A DNA stretch of 64,000 bases from Membranipora membranacea (GCA_914767715.1 OU612075.1:9672001-9736000), one strand, 5' to 3'. Shown: positions 51,562-64,000, numbered from the stretch's first letter. Numbers and translations are program-made. Notes: generated from the letters alone by a model not told the origin.

Positions 51562-54500
51562 ATGAGTTCAATCTTGTATACTACGATTGACGGATTGTCC
51601 TACTTTCTCAACGTTCATTATGAAGTTGTGACCACTCTGCTCTGCTGGGCCTACACTTCAGTCATCACAGCAAGAAACACTCTCAGTGGGATATACTCTG
51701 GAGTCACACTGACATGTGAAGTGACTGCTACTCTGATATATGATTCAGTAGAGATTCTCATACACTCGGCTAAGCTACTTGTCTATGTAGTTCTCAAGTT
51801 TTCGGACTTGGTCTTGCTGATATTATCATGGATTGAGCTGTTGATAATCAACGTAAGTAATATTCAATTTGGAGTCATGTGATAGCTAAGGATACCCAAA
51901 TACATGTCCTGTTGGAAGAAGTTATTAAACGCATGTCGCAGTGACTTAATTCAGACTGGAGTCATCAAAATGTAATCCATAGTGTAGACCTACTACTTGT
52001 CAACTTTTCAATAAATTGTTTTAATTCACTTGGGTTGGTTGGGTTTGTGACATAAAAGTATCAGAAATATGCCTGTTGTCGTACTAAACACTGCGTAGAC
52101 ATGAGAGCATCCTGTGCTACAAACCATTACAACCGCCTAAACTGTGATAGTATGACAAAAAAGTCAGCCAAAGGACTTGATGACACACATTATCTCTGTT
52201 TACAGGTATACCTAGCTTTGCAATGGGTTGTCCTCGGCCTAATTCAAGTTCTCTCAGCTATCAAGGATGGAGTTGTTCTTGTTCTCCACCTCCCACTCAT
52301 TATTCTATCATCATTAGACGACCAACTTCTCTGGTGCTATGTGGAGTTATCTACTTTCTTACAAGCTTCAGGCAGCACTCTCGTGGCAAAACTCTCTGTT
52401 ATTTTGTACCATATGTTATTGGCACCCTATTACATACTGGGTTATATTTATGATCTCGCAGTGGCCTCAAGCAGCTGTGTCTACAGGTTAGTTTTTATAG
52501 AAAAAATACACATAAATAATATTATCTAAAGCTACTCATTGCCACTTTCAGGGCCAATGAAAACGCGCTTACATGAGAGGAATTGCATAACATCCATTCA
52601 GTGCACCCTGGTATTGGTTTGGTGTTGGCCAGCTAGGTTGATATCTTGCACCACTCACCATCCGATCTAGCCGGGTTCCCAAGTTGACTAAACCAAGTGA
52701 GAAAAAAAATTCATAGTCAAGACAGCTTATTCAGCGTTGTTGATTTTTACAGGCTTGTATCTTTGACTCCCAGCATAGCCTCAGATTCTTGGAACTCATT
52801 CTACACGTTTTGTGCTAACACAACTGCCCAACTGAATAAATCGTTCCGCTCTGCTTTCTCAGTCTATGGTGAGGTGTTCTGGGGTTGGACCATCAATATC
52901 TCACAGTTTTATCTCAGCTGTGAAAGTGTGATCGGGAAAACCTCTGATTATGTAAGTTAAGTCGCATGCTATTCCTCTGCTCATTTTTATAGATAATTGA
53001 TTTGCTTTATGACAAAATTATTAATTTTCTAGATGATGGTGCTATAATACCATCTATGGTGAGGGTCTGACTAACAAACTCTCTCTCTCTCATCGGTCAT
53101 TGAGCCGTTTGCTTTAGATGTCTTTTAACCTGAACAAAATCCTTCATCGCTATATCTTGTCTATCAAAGATAGTTAAGAAACACTAATAAAGACTTACAG
53201 TTGCGTTTGATTTTATGTGGACATAACTGGCCCAAAGTAGTTAATGGTGTTGATGCTGCTTTCTATTGAAGTCTAGTCTCCCACCCTCCCTGGTCCAATT
53301 ATTTTATTTCTCCCTCAGTTAAAGGAGTTGTCCAACCACAGACATTGGATGAATAGCTCCAAATGAGTCATATTCTGTCTCTTATTATATTGTATATTAT
53401 TATCTGGTATCAGAGACTATAGTTTATATATTTCTATTGTCTCTGGTATCACAGTTTGTGGGACAAACTCTCTAATGGTGTTTAACCTTAAAGAATTGTT
53501 TTTTTTTCAGTTGTACTACGTGCCTACTGATATACATTTTGGAACTAAGGCTAGATTTCAGGACTTGTTATGGCACGTTTGTATGACGCCTCTTATGCTC
53601 ATCAATGAGATAAGTAGAGATATGCGGTTATACACTCAGTATTTCTACAAAGCTCTTTTCTACTTCACGTGAGTCGCCAAATTATGCTGTACTATACAAT
53701 TGTACCTGAAAACATTCTGTTTTGTTACCTAGTTTCCTTCATCCACTCTTTGTATCACAACCATCCAAGATCACGGCATGGTTTTGTATTTTCAATATCT
53801 CCCTTTTTTTTATATTTAGTTTTGGTCATTGCACCGTTTCCAAAAATCATCTATACTTATGGCAACGGGCCTGAAATGCGACAGGAAACCCTCTCACCGG
53901 AAAATCTTTCATATTTTAGTTCTTGGTGGGGTACAAATGGGAATTGCTGAGTTTTAAACTCCTTAGTTAATTAATATTCTCTGTGATATTATCTTTCTAT
54001 CTATCTTTTTTTAAACAATCAGTTTACATGGCAAGGCAATATATGAACCTAATCTATTACATGTCTCTCGGTCATATACAACTTATATCTCAAATTTATT
54101 TTAGGACTGATAAGGAGCAGGCAAATTCTCAGCACAGAGGACAGATATTAATACCTTTACCATCTGTACAGACCAGTGTATACTGTATATTCGAAGACCT
54201 TATATGGATAACTTGGCTAACTATTAAAACTAACTGGCCTGTATTATTAGTATGGGCTGTGATCATCATGACGATATATGTGATACTGAAGTATCAGGGC
54301 ACTCGAAGCTTGATACGGAGCAGACAACAGAGAGATGTGGAAAGATTGAGACTTCTACAGCAAAGAGTTGATCACCACCTGATCAACCAACCAGGTAAAT
54401 CCAACAGAATCATCAAGCCCTGTTAACGGTGTGTGATGAAATTGCAATATTATGATAATTTTAAAGATTTACTAGCCAACTTGAGAACACATTTGCACAT

Positions 54501-56055
54501 GTAGCAAACAGCGTAACCAAATAAAATTTGTACTGCCAAGCAGTTTAAATTCAAAGGAAGAGTTGTCCTCTTTATATCAATGCGCTGATAACTCCTAACG
54601 TGTGGCAACTAATAACTGACAGCATATATAAAGACAAGAGATTTTTCAGATAGACATGTAACAATATTATACGCAGATGACTAGTCCAGTGGCCACCCTA
54701 ACTATATTGCAGCTTTTCATAATAAAAGAATAAAAAACTAATCTATAGTATACAACTCAGTTACTATTCAAACCTGGATTTTATTTGATAATCATATCAT
54801 TTGGGGAAAAGGCAGTCTCGCAAATTAAGATATAAACCTCAAAATCATTTGCTGTATTGTGATACACTTGTCACATAGATCCAGCAGCACAGGGAGTTAT
54901 TTGAAGTTTCATAACGATGAGCCAAGTAATAAGTATTTCTTTTTAAGATTCTTTCTCCTTTCAGACGACGCCGGTGACCGACCTGAGTTAGACCCTGTGG
55001 ATTTTGATTCAGATGAGGAGATTTCCAACTCAGATTCAGACAATGAGGATGAGGAGCTCATTCATATACCCAGAACTAGGTCACAGACTCGTGTATCTAG
55101 GTCACGATCTAACACCCCAGATCTCACTACTCCAGGGAAAGTTTTCAAACACTTTTCATGTGTTGTCCAATGCTTGCACATATTGGTGAATGCATCATGT
55201 TGATCTTTAACTGGTTTTAATAGAATCAGGTGTTTGATATTATTCTAGTGTTCTCAGTCTAATTAAGAATACTGCTCTTAGTACATACACAGTCTGTTGC
55301 CCAGTTACAACTGATTTTCGCACAATGTAGAGATATGAAGGTACTGAAAGGGTACTACTTTGTATACACATTCATGAATTATTACCTTTTTAATACATTC
55401 TCACCCTGATTGGGCCACAGGCTCTTTATGAAATTATAGTAGTATTCTAAATCAGTATGAGAACTCTAGAGTGATACAAAAAACTTGATTCTCTCACAAT
55501 CACTTCAATTCCCCAACTCAGCACCACTTATTCAGCTCAAAGGATTGCTCTAACGCAGAAGAATCCCCTGTCCTATCTGATTTGATAATCTTGTATGGGA
55601 AAGATCCTCTCCATCCAAACAAAACAAGTTGAGAGAGGCCGTACTACACTGTTTTTGAAGCTTCCTAGCTATCATAATATGGTCAGACAGCTGTGAGTTA
55701 GTCGATTTTCATAAATAAAGTCTGTGACACATTATTTCTGTAGATTAAATGGTTAATCATGTTAACAAAAGTTAAAAACAAAACACAATTTAAGAAAGAT
55801 GAATGTTTTCAATATTTTGATTGTTATTTCAGGGCTGAGACCAGATATATCAGAAAGTTGAGACAGTCAGTTGAAGAAGAAAAGACGAATAGACAATGTA
55901 TAGTATGTCACGTCAATGTTAAAAACATTATCTTACTGCCATGTAGACATTTGTGTGTATGCGGTGACTGTGTACAGCCCTTACTGAGACGTAGACCGAA
56001 GACATGCCCCCTGTGTCGGGGCAGGATCAACCAAGTCATAGAAGTTTTTACATAA
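51562..56055 (+). CDS. RNF26: RNF26-like multi-span membrane RING E3 ubiquitin ligase
   Basis: Exons: 51562-51852, 52206-52486, 52753-52951, 53511-53668, 54105-54394, 54965 to about 55138 (donor uncertain) and 55833-56055; roughly 540 aa. The first five exons encode several hydrophobic spans (LVLLILSWIELLIIN, WVVLGLIQVLSAI, VVLVLHLPLIILSS, NWPVLLVWAVIIMTIYVIL). Exon 6 is acidic and serine/arginine rich (SDSDNEDEE, RTRSQTRVSRSRS). The last exon has a C3HC4 RING: CIVCHVNVKNIILLPCRHLC, then VCGDC, then CPLCRGR. This architecture matches RNF26, an ER-membrane E3 that shapes endosome positioning and STING turnover in vertebrates. The last donor must be phase 2, yet the best-looking sites near 55070-55140 are weak. 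An extra exon between 53669 and 54104 is possible, since a hydrophobic open frame precedes 54105. Confidence 0.82.
53406..53452. repeat. Loose hairpin, CAGAGACTATAG-related
   Basis: TGGTATCAGAGACTATAG and TTGTCTCTGGTATCA form an imperfect inverted pair like the one at 17070. Confidence 0.4.
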
Positions 56056-58332
56056 ATATAATGTAAATATTTTAAGACATGATATTTGTATAAATTTTTT
56101 TACAATGCTATTGCACCAGTGGTGTCCAATCAAAAATGCCGACTGAAACCTCAAAGCATTGATGAACATTCTTAGATGTTTAAATCTGCAAAGAGCTTTG
56201 ATAGATTTGTGGCTCTGTTCTTTGTCACTTTGGGAAACCGGCGTCGGGCTACCCTTTTCGGCAATCATTATTTTGCAGTAATCTACCTCACTTTTTGTTT
56301 AAGAGTCCTTTTGTTTCATTTTAATTAAGAACATAGTGAAGAGAGGCTTTAAATCTGCCAAATAATATTTTTGTATTAAATATATTATGTTTCAGACCAA
56401 AACCACACAAACAGTTTCTTAACTCCCACGACCACTATACAAACAGTGGTCACATCCCCCAAACTCATTTCCTCACTGAGATGCCACATATTCAGGTATT
56501 CAGTCAGTTTAAGCTGTTCACATTCAGAAGCTCGGCATGTTTTAACCGGTATACGATAATGTTGTTACATGCATCGTTCATTGATATTACCAAGTGCCAA
56601 GTGTCATCTTGGAAAAGAAATGCAGTTTTGTATCCAGGTGTGTCAGGTGACCATCCCTCCAGCAAATTGGCTGACAAAATCTTTCCACCTTGAAGGAAGT
56701 GGAACCTGCATCCCTCACGTTTGGCCAAAACGCCTGAAAAAAATCCATGAAGCCCTGCATCAGTTCTATCTGGCAGTGCAAGTGAAAAGAAGTCATCAAA
56801 CATACATGCATCATTGTATACATACAACGTAAAACAGGAACAAGGATTGATGTCTGTTCTAAGGACATTACTCTAACCTGTCAGTTCAACATGAATCTCT
56901 ACAAAGCATGATGATGCAAGATCAACTTGTCAATGGGAAAAGTGAATGAGTTCCTGTTTCAATAACTTTGAGTTGTCCCTCTAACAACCAGGGAACCACA
57001 ACTCTACAAAAAAAAGTAATAGAAATGCCTGCGCACTGATATAATAATGATATCCGGATACTGAAGTGAAACTGCCGCAGTTCCTGATTTTGGGCTTGGT
57101 GTGGGTGGGGGGTGGGAAGGATGGAAGCTCTATTTACTTTGGAGTTCCAGGTTTTGAAGTAAACACAGCTTTAACTGCCAAAGTTGAATTCTTTGTCATA
57201 CTAGAAACACTTTCTGATTGGTTGAATCATATTGTTTTGATGTCGCTTGGAAATCATACTACTGTCACCCCTACCAAGCCCAAAATCAGGAACTGCGGCA
57301 GTCCTATGGCTCCACCTACCTGACTGTGGTGAAATTCTTCTTACTGTGGGTAGACTTCATAATTATTATACTTATAATCAGGAATAAGTATCAGAATTGA
57401 ATTGAGTGTAACGTGATGGGTGATGACCTTATAAGTTTGTGTATATAAATCATTATTGTAGATATAATGTCAGAGCAACTAGTAGTAGTACAAATAGTCA
57501 CAGGTCTACTCAAAACTTAACTGCTTGGGCCTCTGTCAAGTGAACTAGTCTGCTGTGTTTGACTGACCTCAAATCCAATCTTTATAGGCTTTGATATGAT
57601 TGGCACCAGACATTCAGAGCTAACACATTGGCTACTGCCCCCTCCCCCTGGTTATTGTTGTTTGGAGGTAATTTATGATAGAGAAGATATATTTAACTCT
57701 CCTGAGAATCGAATATGCCGCTATCCCGATCAGTGTTGCTTGGAGAACTTCCTCCTAGCTGTTCATGCATACCTCTTTCGATTGATTTAGTCACATGCCG
57801 CTCATTCATCAGCATTCAATTTCAAATCTAAAATCTTTGCCAAGTTCTCCTTAGATGTGCACAGTAAAAAAAAAGGAGCTAGATCTAATGCATTAATTAC
57901 AAGATATTTCAATGTTTTAAATATTGGTTGTATTTCCTAAGCATGTAATCAGTAGAGGAGCATCATGGGGTGGAGCTGGGATGAGGTAGAAAGAGCATTG
58001 CATCAGTACCAAAAGAGAACAGTTTGTCTTAGAAATCTACAGTAGCGGTATTGTGATGAATCTGTATCAAGTTTGCCTGATTTCTCTGTGAAATCTTGAT
58101 TGATTGGACTTCACCCTCAGTGGTATTATCAGAATTCATGTATTTTTGAAAGAGGATGCGTTCCATAATTTTCCGGCTGTGTAAAATGATTCAGCTAGCA
58201 ATATGCTATCATACTAAAATCTATCCAGTGTCTAATGTAGTCCTCAGCAGTTCTGATTAGATTAAAGAATGCTTTTATCGATATTAAAATATTAACATGG
58301 AGGAATTCAATTATTTTAGCTGAGTCAATATA
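56056..58332. other. Intergenic region between the RNF26-like and TRIM-like genes
   Basis: No supported gene. It contains an inverted-repeat element at 57071-57302 and several overlapping open frames near 56480-56870 on both strands that match no family. Confidence 0.45.
57071..57302. repeat. 232-bp MITE with ACTGCCGCAGTTCCTGATTT ends
   Basis: ACTGCCGCAGTTCCTGATTT plus TGGGCTTGGT is exactly mirrored by ACCAAGCCCAAAATCAGGAA plus CTGCGGCAGT. No transposase frame lies inside. Confidence 0.85.
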
Positions 58333-61300
58333 ATGGCAGCAGCAGAGACTAACAATCAAGCCTTCACAGAATGTGGCTTATGTTTTGTAAATGATCAGCT
58401 GAAAAGATTGCCCTGTAATCCTGGACACATCTACTGTGTAACATGTCTAACCAAGGATTCAGAGGTTACCAAGATTATAAAATGTCCACTGTGCAGGTAA
58501 ACTTTCTTTTTTACACTTCATAGCTTGATTTTGTTATTGTAGGCCCTACATAATGATATTGTGGTCAGTTGATGATAATAATTGATAGGCTATATGATTT
58601 GTTTATAATTACTATATGGTCAAGGTGCCAAGTACTGCAGTGGCCTTCAGTTTGCCTTTTATTTTCAGGTCAGTATTTGATGAATGTATTGATGACATCC
58701 CATCAGCAGATGCTCCCTTAGACAAGTTTCTCTGCTGTGATGTTTGTATGAGAAAAGATGATACAAGAGAACTGGCACAGATTTATTGTGTAATCTGTCA
58801 AGAAAGGCTTTGTACTTCCCATGAAAAGGTAAATTTGCTCAGACTCAGAGAGGATACCTTTGGATATATCCGGGGTGAATGCTTTGAGATCTTATGGTTC
58901 AAAATTTATTGGTTGTAAGGCAGTAGTTAGTGAATTTAATTATCTCAAAACTAAACTCCTATATGACCTTAAAATTCTCTTAATGGGTCAACTAACAGTG
59001 AGCCGTCCATATCAGCTTTGGATGATTATCTTTTAACTTTATGTGTGTCAGGGCCTTGGTTGTATGTCAGGGCCTTAGTTGTGTGTCAGGGCCTTGGTTG
59101 TGTGTCAGTGCCTTGGCTGTGTCAAGACCTTGGTAGAGTTACTAGATAGTTAGATGGAAATTACAAATACTAGCTAGTTTCCCCTCCTAATAGAATGATG
59201 ATATTTTGCTTAATTCTATCATGGCTGGCATGCTCAGCTCCCAGCTGTCTCAATGTAATAGACATTGACAATTAAATTCCATGTATTTTATAGTATGTAT
59301 CGGTTTAGGATAATAGCCGTCAATTTCTGATGTAACACATTTATTGCAGAGTCACAATGATCCCCTTGATGATCACATGAGGATAAGGATGGATGAGTAT
59401 AAGAGAGATTTTAGAAAGATGGAGACAAGATACTGTGTTAAACATCCTAAGAAGGTTTACTCAACGGCCTGCGGAAAATGTAGTCGCATGTTTTGTTCTG
59501 TCTGTATTGAGAATATAGATACCTGCTCTGATGGTAAATATATAACATGTTTATATTTTTTCCTTAAAGACTACCCAAAGAACTGCTTGTTTCTTTTATT
59601 GCACATCTGGGAGACTGTGACATCATAATGCAGAGAATGGGAGTTACCTTACCTTATGGAGGCACTTTTTCCACCATCAATAATTCATGCTAAGTAGAAC
59701 ATTGAATTTTTTTACCGTTCAAATCTGATAAAACTTTATTTTAAGTAACTTCCAGACTATAACATTCATTGGTCTTTGAGTAGTCTTTAAGATAGTTTTA
59801 GGCGGTCGGAGTGATAGTTAAAGCTACAGTATCATTGACTTGGAGACCCTAAGTTTTACAGAATTAGATAATATAATGAAAGAAAGTGTGCTCCAACATC
59901 GTACCCTGATTGTCAATGAGAGATAAAAATAGTAACACAAGCAATGTTAATGATTTACATTCCTCCAGGTAATAACCACAACCTGAAGGCAATAAGTAGT
60001 TTGGTTATTCTGCTGACTTACTTGGTGAATGAGAAGAAAGTATGGATATATGATAAAGAGGAGCACCTGTTAGGAATGTCGAAAGAACTGACAGCTGTCA
60101 TATCTGACTGGGATACAGAGACACAAGAGATGATTGAGAAGTTGCATGAAGCCAGAGATAAACATGTAGGTGTAGACTTTGGAGGATCTTTGTGTTGTTG
60201 AAATGACAGTTTCTATTTAGGCTGACCTCATGTTCTTGTCAATAATTATTGTAAGACCTCCCATATCCCAGCTGATCATATGGAGTTGTCTACTCAGTCT
60301 TTATGGGAACATTAATCCCAGATGCATTCAGAGAAGCAGGTAGTTCATGACACATCCCTGAGAGAACTACCAGGTATGGTATGAATGCCTATAGAGGAAG
60401 ACATAAGACCTTTAGGCCTGTACATGACACAATGTGTTGCCGTTGGTACCAAATTTTTTATGTCCCGTCCTGCCCTGAGTATTATTTTAATGAAGGTACA
60501 CAAATCTTGGTTAAAATCGCATGGTATAGTCACTCACGGCATTGCGACGAATGGACTGAAAAATAGTGGGTGCCTTAGGGGCTAGGCCGCAATTTCTGCA
60601 CCATTTTGCTCTCAGTTAGTGGCCAGGTCGGAGCACACCTGGGGTCCAACAGGTCCCAGTAATCAGTGAAGAAACGAATGCATGATTTTGATGTTTACCC
60701 CATTAGGTTATGGAGTTGATGCAGAAATATGCTGAGTTAGAGGAGAAATTGATAGACCTCAGAAATCAATCCAGAATTGAGATGACGAGTTTTCTGGATG
60801 ATGAGATGGGGAGTCTACTTGATAAGCTCAGCAAACAAGTAGCAAAAATAGATACCAGACTTTTCACTTATCATGAGGTATAAACAATTACATAAAATAT
60901 TCTTGGTTGGTCTAGTTTAAGAATTAGACTCTTAACTTTTCAAAGAGTTTCCTTCTAAATTTTGATATATTACTAGTATATTGTAATTTCCAATGTAATT
61001 TGTGACATCAATTTGATGCACCCTCAACAGCATCGATAGTTACCTTCAGTATTCATCATGATAATGTTCTCCCTCTTGCTTTCACGGTATAGTAACATCT
61101 AAAATATGTCATACCATCGGAAAGCTCTTGATGTCAGGATTGCGGAAAACCCATTTTCAACGATGTAGTAATTGGTTTGTGCTGCTATTATGCATCGAGT
61201 CACATCATCTCAAATGATAGTCATTATATTCTACCAGGTAGATGTGGCAGGTGGATACAAAGAGACAGAGAAACTTATAGATGAACTGATGAATATGAAG

Positions 61301-62580
61301 ATCCCTCAATATAAACCCTCATCTAATCATGTCAAGCTCTCCGATACAGGTATTGATTTTTTTATAGGTTACAACTGTAACAAAGCAGCTTCATGCCATT
61401 TTGGTGTCATTTATTTTGGTTAAATTTTGCTCCAAAACTTAACTGGGTGACATTTATCCCTATATTTTTTAGATTACGGAGACATTCAGCTTGCTCTTCA
61501 GATTACACAGTCATATCATAATCCCATCAATCTGCCCGTCTTAGTAAATCTTGACCCTCCGACTTCTATGGAATTAGTCAGTGCTGTCCAATTCCCTTCA
61601 TATGTTCACTCTGTAACCAAATATAAAAATCACTTATACACTGGCCTTGAAACTGGAACCATAATGAGAGCTCATGAACCTGTAAATACCAGTCCACCTT
61701 CTCAGCTTGTGAATGTAGGTGGTTGGGTATCCAGTATCCAAGTGTATAACAATGAGCTGTATGTGTTATCACTTGACACCAGTAAGGTTTATGTGTATGA
61801 CTTGGCGGGTAGACTTAAGAGGTCATGGTCCCATAACAGTAGCAGTGGTTAATTTAATAAGCTTAGGGTGGTCAATGAGAAGGTGGTTGTTCCAGATGGA
61901 GCATCACGGTCGCTAACAGTGTACACTCTTCAAGGTCAGCTAATGAAGAAGGTTAAAGTTCCTGGTATGACAAGTAACGGGAATGCTTTAGCTGTATGTG
62001 GAGATGACTCTGTTATCTTATCTGACTGTGGTGCAAGCAGTGTACTCAGAGTGAACATAGACAGTGGAGAGGTGATGTGGACATCTAAACATTTAAACGA
62101 ACCTCTAGGAGTCGTCTGCTACAAAGACAGACATGTACTCGTGTCTAACCTGAACGCTGAAACAAAGATATGGATACTGGATATGGAGACAGGTTAGTTC
62201 ATGATTGGCTAAACCACATAAATGTGTTTTCTGCATGATTGTCTGACGTTTTACCTTCATTGATGGGAAGCAGAAATGATTAGGCATTCAATTTGTATGA
62301 AATCCTGCCGAAGTCATATTCATGATGCGTTGCAGTAAATGCGACACAAAACTTTGGTAAAAATTGGAGCAGCTTTATTTCACTGTTATAGCTTGAAGTA
62401 CAGGTATTTCATGACATTCCATTTCCATTGTTCTACCTTTCAGGAGAGAAGAAAGGTGAAGTTTGTGGAGAGACCAGATATTATGATCAACACTTTGACC
62501 TCGATGTTTGTGATGACACCCTGATTGTTGCTAAATATGATCAGAAGACAGTACAGTATTACAAGCTCAACTCAGCATGA
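58333..62580 (+). CDS. TRIM-like protein (RING, two B-boxes, coiled coil, beta-propeller) with one in-frame stop
   Basis: Exons: 58333-58496, 58669-58828, 59350-59533, 59969-60165, 60707-60877, 61238-61349, 61473-62192 and 62444-62580. All phases agree; 1845 nt. Residues 14-54 are a C3HC4 RING (ECGLC, LPCNPGHIYCVTC, KCPLC). About 74-107 is a B-box 1-like zinc site (CCDVCMRKDD..YCVICQERLCTSH). About 130-165 is a second B-box (YCVKHPKK..CGKCSRMFCSVC). About 190-330 is coiled coil. From about 335 repeated strand motifs (HSVTKYKNHLYTG, VSSIQVYNNELYVLS, KVYVYDLAGRL, LTVYTLQGQLMKKVKV, VCYKDRHVLVSN, DDTLIVAKYD) suggest a WD/NHL-like propeller. Codon 456 is TAA (61850-61852), yet coding resemblance continues unbroken in the same frame for 158 codons. 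If translated normally the product is a 455-aa truncation. Predicted role: E3 ubiquitin ligase. Confidence 0.85.
59043..59134 (+). repeat. 20-bp minisatellite, TGTGTCAGGGCCTTGGTTG
   Basis: Four and a half diverged units in a TRIM-like gene intron. Confidence 0.85.
59645..59805. repeat. Half-copy of the 10209 MITE family
   Basis: It follows the right half of 10209-10445 in order: GGAGTTACCTTACC, TCAAATCTGATAAAACTTTAT, AAGTAACT, ACTATAACATTCATTGGTCT, TGAGTAGTCTTTAAG. Identity is moderate. Confidence 0.6.
60510..60690 (-). repeat. 5'-truncated copy of the tRNA-derived SINE
   Basis: It shares the body of the 2140 element (plus strand: GGGGCTAGGCCGCAATTTCT, TGCTCTCAGTTAGT, CAGGTCGGAGCACACCTGGG, GTCCCAGTA) but lacks the B-box end. 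It lies about 15 bases before the exon acceptor at 60705. Confidence 0.75.
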
Positions 62581-64000
62581 TATGAGCTAAGAGAAGCTCA
62601 ACATTGTTTCTAATCCATCCATAATCTGTATTAGTCTACTAGCAACATGGTGAAGGTCATGTGGGTCAACATTGTTGATGAGGATGAGGACAATGAAATC
62701 CCAATTTGTGCGTTACATATTTAAATCATCTCAAATTATTCTTGCGACTTACTTGCATGCAAAGTCTTGACTATGTAATATGTGTAACTCAACTAACAAC
62801 ATAGTGATGGGCAAGAGGGTCAACATTGTTGCCATCGGATTTCCTGTTAAGAGCTTACGGTCAGGCACCTGCATATCCATTTAATGTTTTGGCCTTGTTT
62901 CTTTCAGTCCTACCAATAAAAATAAGCATACCTACATTTATATATATTATTATGATTATGTCCTACCCAGAAGATATTTTGCACATTTATGTGTGTAGTC
63001 TTCTTGCTGATCGATATTGCTGATATGGATTTCACGTTACGAGCTTGGTTCGCATATTCACTTAATGTTCTGGCCCTGTGTTTTTTCAGTCCGCGTCATT
63101 ATGATAAACATTATTACATTTATATATTATAGGTAGGTATTTTGCATTGTGATTTTTTAACTCATCATTGTGTGTCTCAAATAAAGTCTTATTTGTCTCA
63201 TTATTGTTCCCTATCTGATAAGTCATGACGATGAGCCATAAACATACAAATCAGAATAGACTATAAGATAGTCTATGTTTATTATTCATGTCTGTTATAG
63301 AATAAGAATAATTGTGTTCTGATGTGCTATTTACACAATCTCCGCGGCGATGTTCTGTCAGAATCTGCCCCATTTTCCCAATGTCATTTTCCCACCAAGC
63401 CATTTTCCCACCAAGCCATTTTCCCACCTCCCCTTTTCCCACTCTGCTGTTTTCCCACCTGGACATTTTCCCACCGAGCCATTATTCCACCGGGTTGATT
63501 TCCCACTGTGCCAATTTCCTACCTGGATGTTTTCCCACCAATCTAGTTTCCCACCTGGATGTTTTCACACCAATCCATTTTTCCACCTAGACATTTGTTC
63601 AACAAGCCATTATCCCACCAGGCCGTTTTCCCACCAAACAATTTTCCCAACAGGACAATTTCCCACCAAACAATTTTCCCAACAGGACAATTTACCACAG
63701 TGCTGTTTTCCCACCACAAAAGTTTTTCACCGGACAATTTTCCCTTTGTAGCCTTTTTTTCAGGCTAAGCCATTCACGTTTCACAAATACGTTAACAATG
63801 TTCACATCCAGCCAACACTGGAGAAATAATAGCTTTGGAAATGGAGATGTGACCTGATTTTTTTAGTAGCGGGTTGATTTTGATTTGAGTTTTTTATTGC
63901 ACAAGTTAGTCCAAGTAGTTTATTTAATCAAAATTGCCTCCTTTGTTATAAACTACTTTTTTGACAAAACAATTTAATGGTGCCTATGCCAATTCTCAAA
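62581..64000. other. 3' flank of the TRIM-like gene to window end
   Basis: Contains AATAAA-type signals (near 62918 and 63180) and the C-rich minisatellite at 63363-63745. No gene is recognised. The window ends in AT-rich DNA. Confidence 0.5.
63363..63745 (+). repeat. C-rich minisatellite, ATTTTCCCACCAAGCC-type unit
   Basis: About twenty diverged units of roughly 18 bases, each with TTTCCCACC followed by a variable five to seven bases. Because the unit is a multiple of three, long open frames exist on both strands, but they are repeat artefacts. Confidence 0.9.

Noticed and set aside
53983-54104. Upstream extension of RNF26-like exon 5
   Set aside because: The frame is open and hydrophobic, but the AG before TTTACATGG gives the wrong phase with exon 4; kept only as a possibility.
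56504-56868. Minus-strand open frames of 107 and 93 codons
   Set aside because: No family motif, no splice context, and equally long frames on the plus strand.
61849-61868. A tiny intron removing the in-frame TAA
   Set aside because: The only GT...AG there is 19 bases, far too short for animal splicing, and its removal would break the reading frame.
63251-63768. Four overlapping open frames of 64-133 codons
   Set aside because: All arise from the 18-bp C-rich minisatellite, which leaves frames open on both strands.

Overview
The window is animal nuclear DNA. Genes have many short exons with GT-AG introns, the intergenic DNA is AT-rich and full of small inverted-repeat elements and SINE-like repeats, and the proteins are animal families (beta-arrestin, TMCO3, RNF26, TRIM, caspase). 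A spiralian/lophotrochozoan invertebrate is my best guess, because RING/B-box proteins with propeller ends and lineage-specific caspase fusions are common there. I cannot name the species. No bacterial operon, CRISPR array or complete mobile-element gene is visible.

Layout, left to right: (1) 676-2991, + strand, a single-domain rhodanese, 4 exons, 161 aa. (2) 7412-22535, - strand, a complete beta-arrestin, 12 coding exons whose phases all fit, 427 aa. (3) 27209-38651, + strand, TMCO3, a coiled-coil plus CPA2-type cation/proton antiporter, 14 exons, 699 aa. (4) 40046-41635, - strand, an intronless F-box/LRR-like protein, 529 aa. (5) 42079-48021, + strand, head-to-head with the F-box gene: a 1077-aa protein with ankyrin repeats, an unassigned alpha/beta stretch and a caspase-like domain. 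This is the most novel gene here. (6) 51562-56055, + strand, an RNF26-like multi-membrane-span RING E3 ligase, 7 exons. (7) 58333-62580, + strand, a TRIM-like RING/B-box/coiled-coil/beta-propeller protein, 8 exons, interrupted by one in-frame TAA. A cytosine-rich minisatellite lies beyond it near the right edge.

Spaces between genes and large introns hold many small non-autonomous elements. They include a 377-bp element with TTAA flanks, a 413-bp near-perfect palindrome, a fold-back family present four times, a dispersed ~215-bp repeat family, tRNA-derived SINEs, and a decayed LINE reverse-transcriptase fragment.

The genes do not form an operon. Several belong to signalling or quality-control themes (arrestin; three possible ubiquitin-ligase components: F-box, RNF26-like, TRIM-like; and a caspase-like effector). 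RNF26 and TRIM families act in innate immunity in other animals, so the cluster may be of interest there, but that is inference from family names only. Exon coordinates were read by hand from splice consensus and phase. Protein-family calls rest on recognised motifs, not on database searches.
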